Below, in pieces: positions 5,131 to 5,395 of a stretch of DNA of 5,395 bases. This DNA comes from an uncultured Eubacteriales bacterium (GTDB lineage Bacteria; Bacillota; Clostridia; UBA1381): assembly GCA_900556575.1 (NCBI GenBank), contig USPO01000129.1:1-5395 (forward strand), written 5' to 3'. The notes beneath the pieces are model-generated. The model saw nothing but the letters and a program-made list of their open reading frames with translations, was not told the origin of the DNA and did no database searches. Both the position numbers and the translations under genes were made by a program. Positions within the stretch are counted from its first letter, which is position 1. The number at the start of each line of letters is the position of its first letter.

Positions 5131-5395
5131 ATGAGAGTTAAACGAATAATTTCCGCAATGCTTACGGCAGCTATGACCGCATCATGCATACCGGTAAATG
5201 TTTTTGCAGAGGCAGAACCGGAATACATTCCTGAAACAGAAATTGACAGTGCATACATAGATGATGGAATGTTTTATTTGGCATCGGCAGGTGCGGAAAT
5301 AGAAGAAAATGCAGGTCATGGGTATTTGCTCAAGATTGCAAGGTCGGGAAGCGGAGATGAGGAACAGTCCGTAAGGCTTACAATGACCGATATGA
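5131..5395 (+). CDS. Secreted protein, N-terminal part, possible Calx-beta-like repeat
   Basis: The gene runs off the window after 88 codons. The first 26 residues form a type I signal peptide: basic M-R-V-K-R, a hydrophobic core with several Ala and Met residues, and the cleavage site V-F-A before E-A-E-P. A cysteine at 19 follows T-A-S, a poor lipobox, so lipidation is less likely than ordinary cleavage. The mature start is acidic and Pro/Glu-rich (27-40). Residues about 52-88 contain E-I-E-E-N-A-G-H-G-Y-L-L-K-I-A-R-S-G-S-G and then S-V-R-L-T-M-T-D-M. This pattern (V/I-x-E-x-x-G, beta strand, R-x-G, beta strand, T) resembles the start of a Calx-beta domain, often found in large adhesive surface proteins. 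AAAGGAGG at 5116-5123 strongly supports the start. Export is confident, the domain call is tentative, and the total length and role are unknown. Confidence 0.85.
   Translation, partial: MRVKRIISAMLTAAMTASCIPVNVFAEAEPEYIPETEIDSAYIDDGMFYLASAGAEIEENAGHGYLLKIARSGSGDEEQSVRLTMTDM

Noticed and set aside
1..5395. CRISPR array, tRNA or rRNA genes, insertion sequences, attachment sites
   Set aside because: No spaced direct repeats, no cloverleaf with a T-loop motif, no transposase-like protein and no terminal inverted repeats were seen by eye on either strand.

Overview
The window looks like a chromosomal segment from a low-to-moderate GC Gram-positive bacterium of the class Clostridia, probably a gut or anaerobic plant-polysaccharide user. 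The evidence is the strong AGGAGG-type ribosome binding sites, TATAAT-type promoters, an LplABC-type sugar transporter with a lipoprotein binding component, an ELAC1-type ribonuclease Z with Clostridia-like sequence, and a secreted protein with a Gram-positive signal peptide. The species cannot be fixed from the sequence. All supported genes lie on the + strand.

Region 1 (1-2673) is the 3' part of a carbohydrate ABC uptake operon. It holds the last 18 codons of what looks like the first permease, a complete second permease (79-957), a complete lipoprotein solute-binding protein (984-2606), and a strong intrinsic terminator (2631-2673). No ATPase gene is present, as is usual for this family, where a shared MsmK/UgpC-type ATPase encoded elsewhere commonly energises several importers. 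Codon use here is strongly optimised, which suggests high expression.

Region 2 (2674-3613) is a single-gene unit for a membrane-anchored NodB-fold polysaccharide deacetylase. Its first metal-binding motif is atypical (TFDCAW instead of TFDDG), as in the sporulation-associated PdaB group. Its promoter resembles both a housekeeping and a sporulation sigma-E/K element.

Region 3 (3614-5017) has two possible tandem promoters, a leader with competing hairpins, an unrecognised 77-residue ORF, and a ribonuclease Z gene that overlaps that ORF by 8 nt. It ends in a second strong terminator. This is the part least explained by known families.

Region 4 (5018-5395) starts a new unit: an extended -10 promoter, a stem-loop at the expected transcription start, a strong ribosome binding site, and the first 88 codons of a secreted protein that may open with a Calx-beta-like repeat. 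The gene runs off the window.

Most of the window is ordinary. I see no convincing new multi-gene system. The best candidates for something undescribed are the small ORF coupled to ribonuclease Z, its leader, and the start-site hairpin of the last gene.
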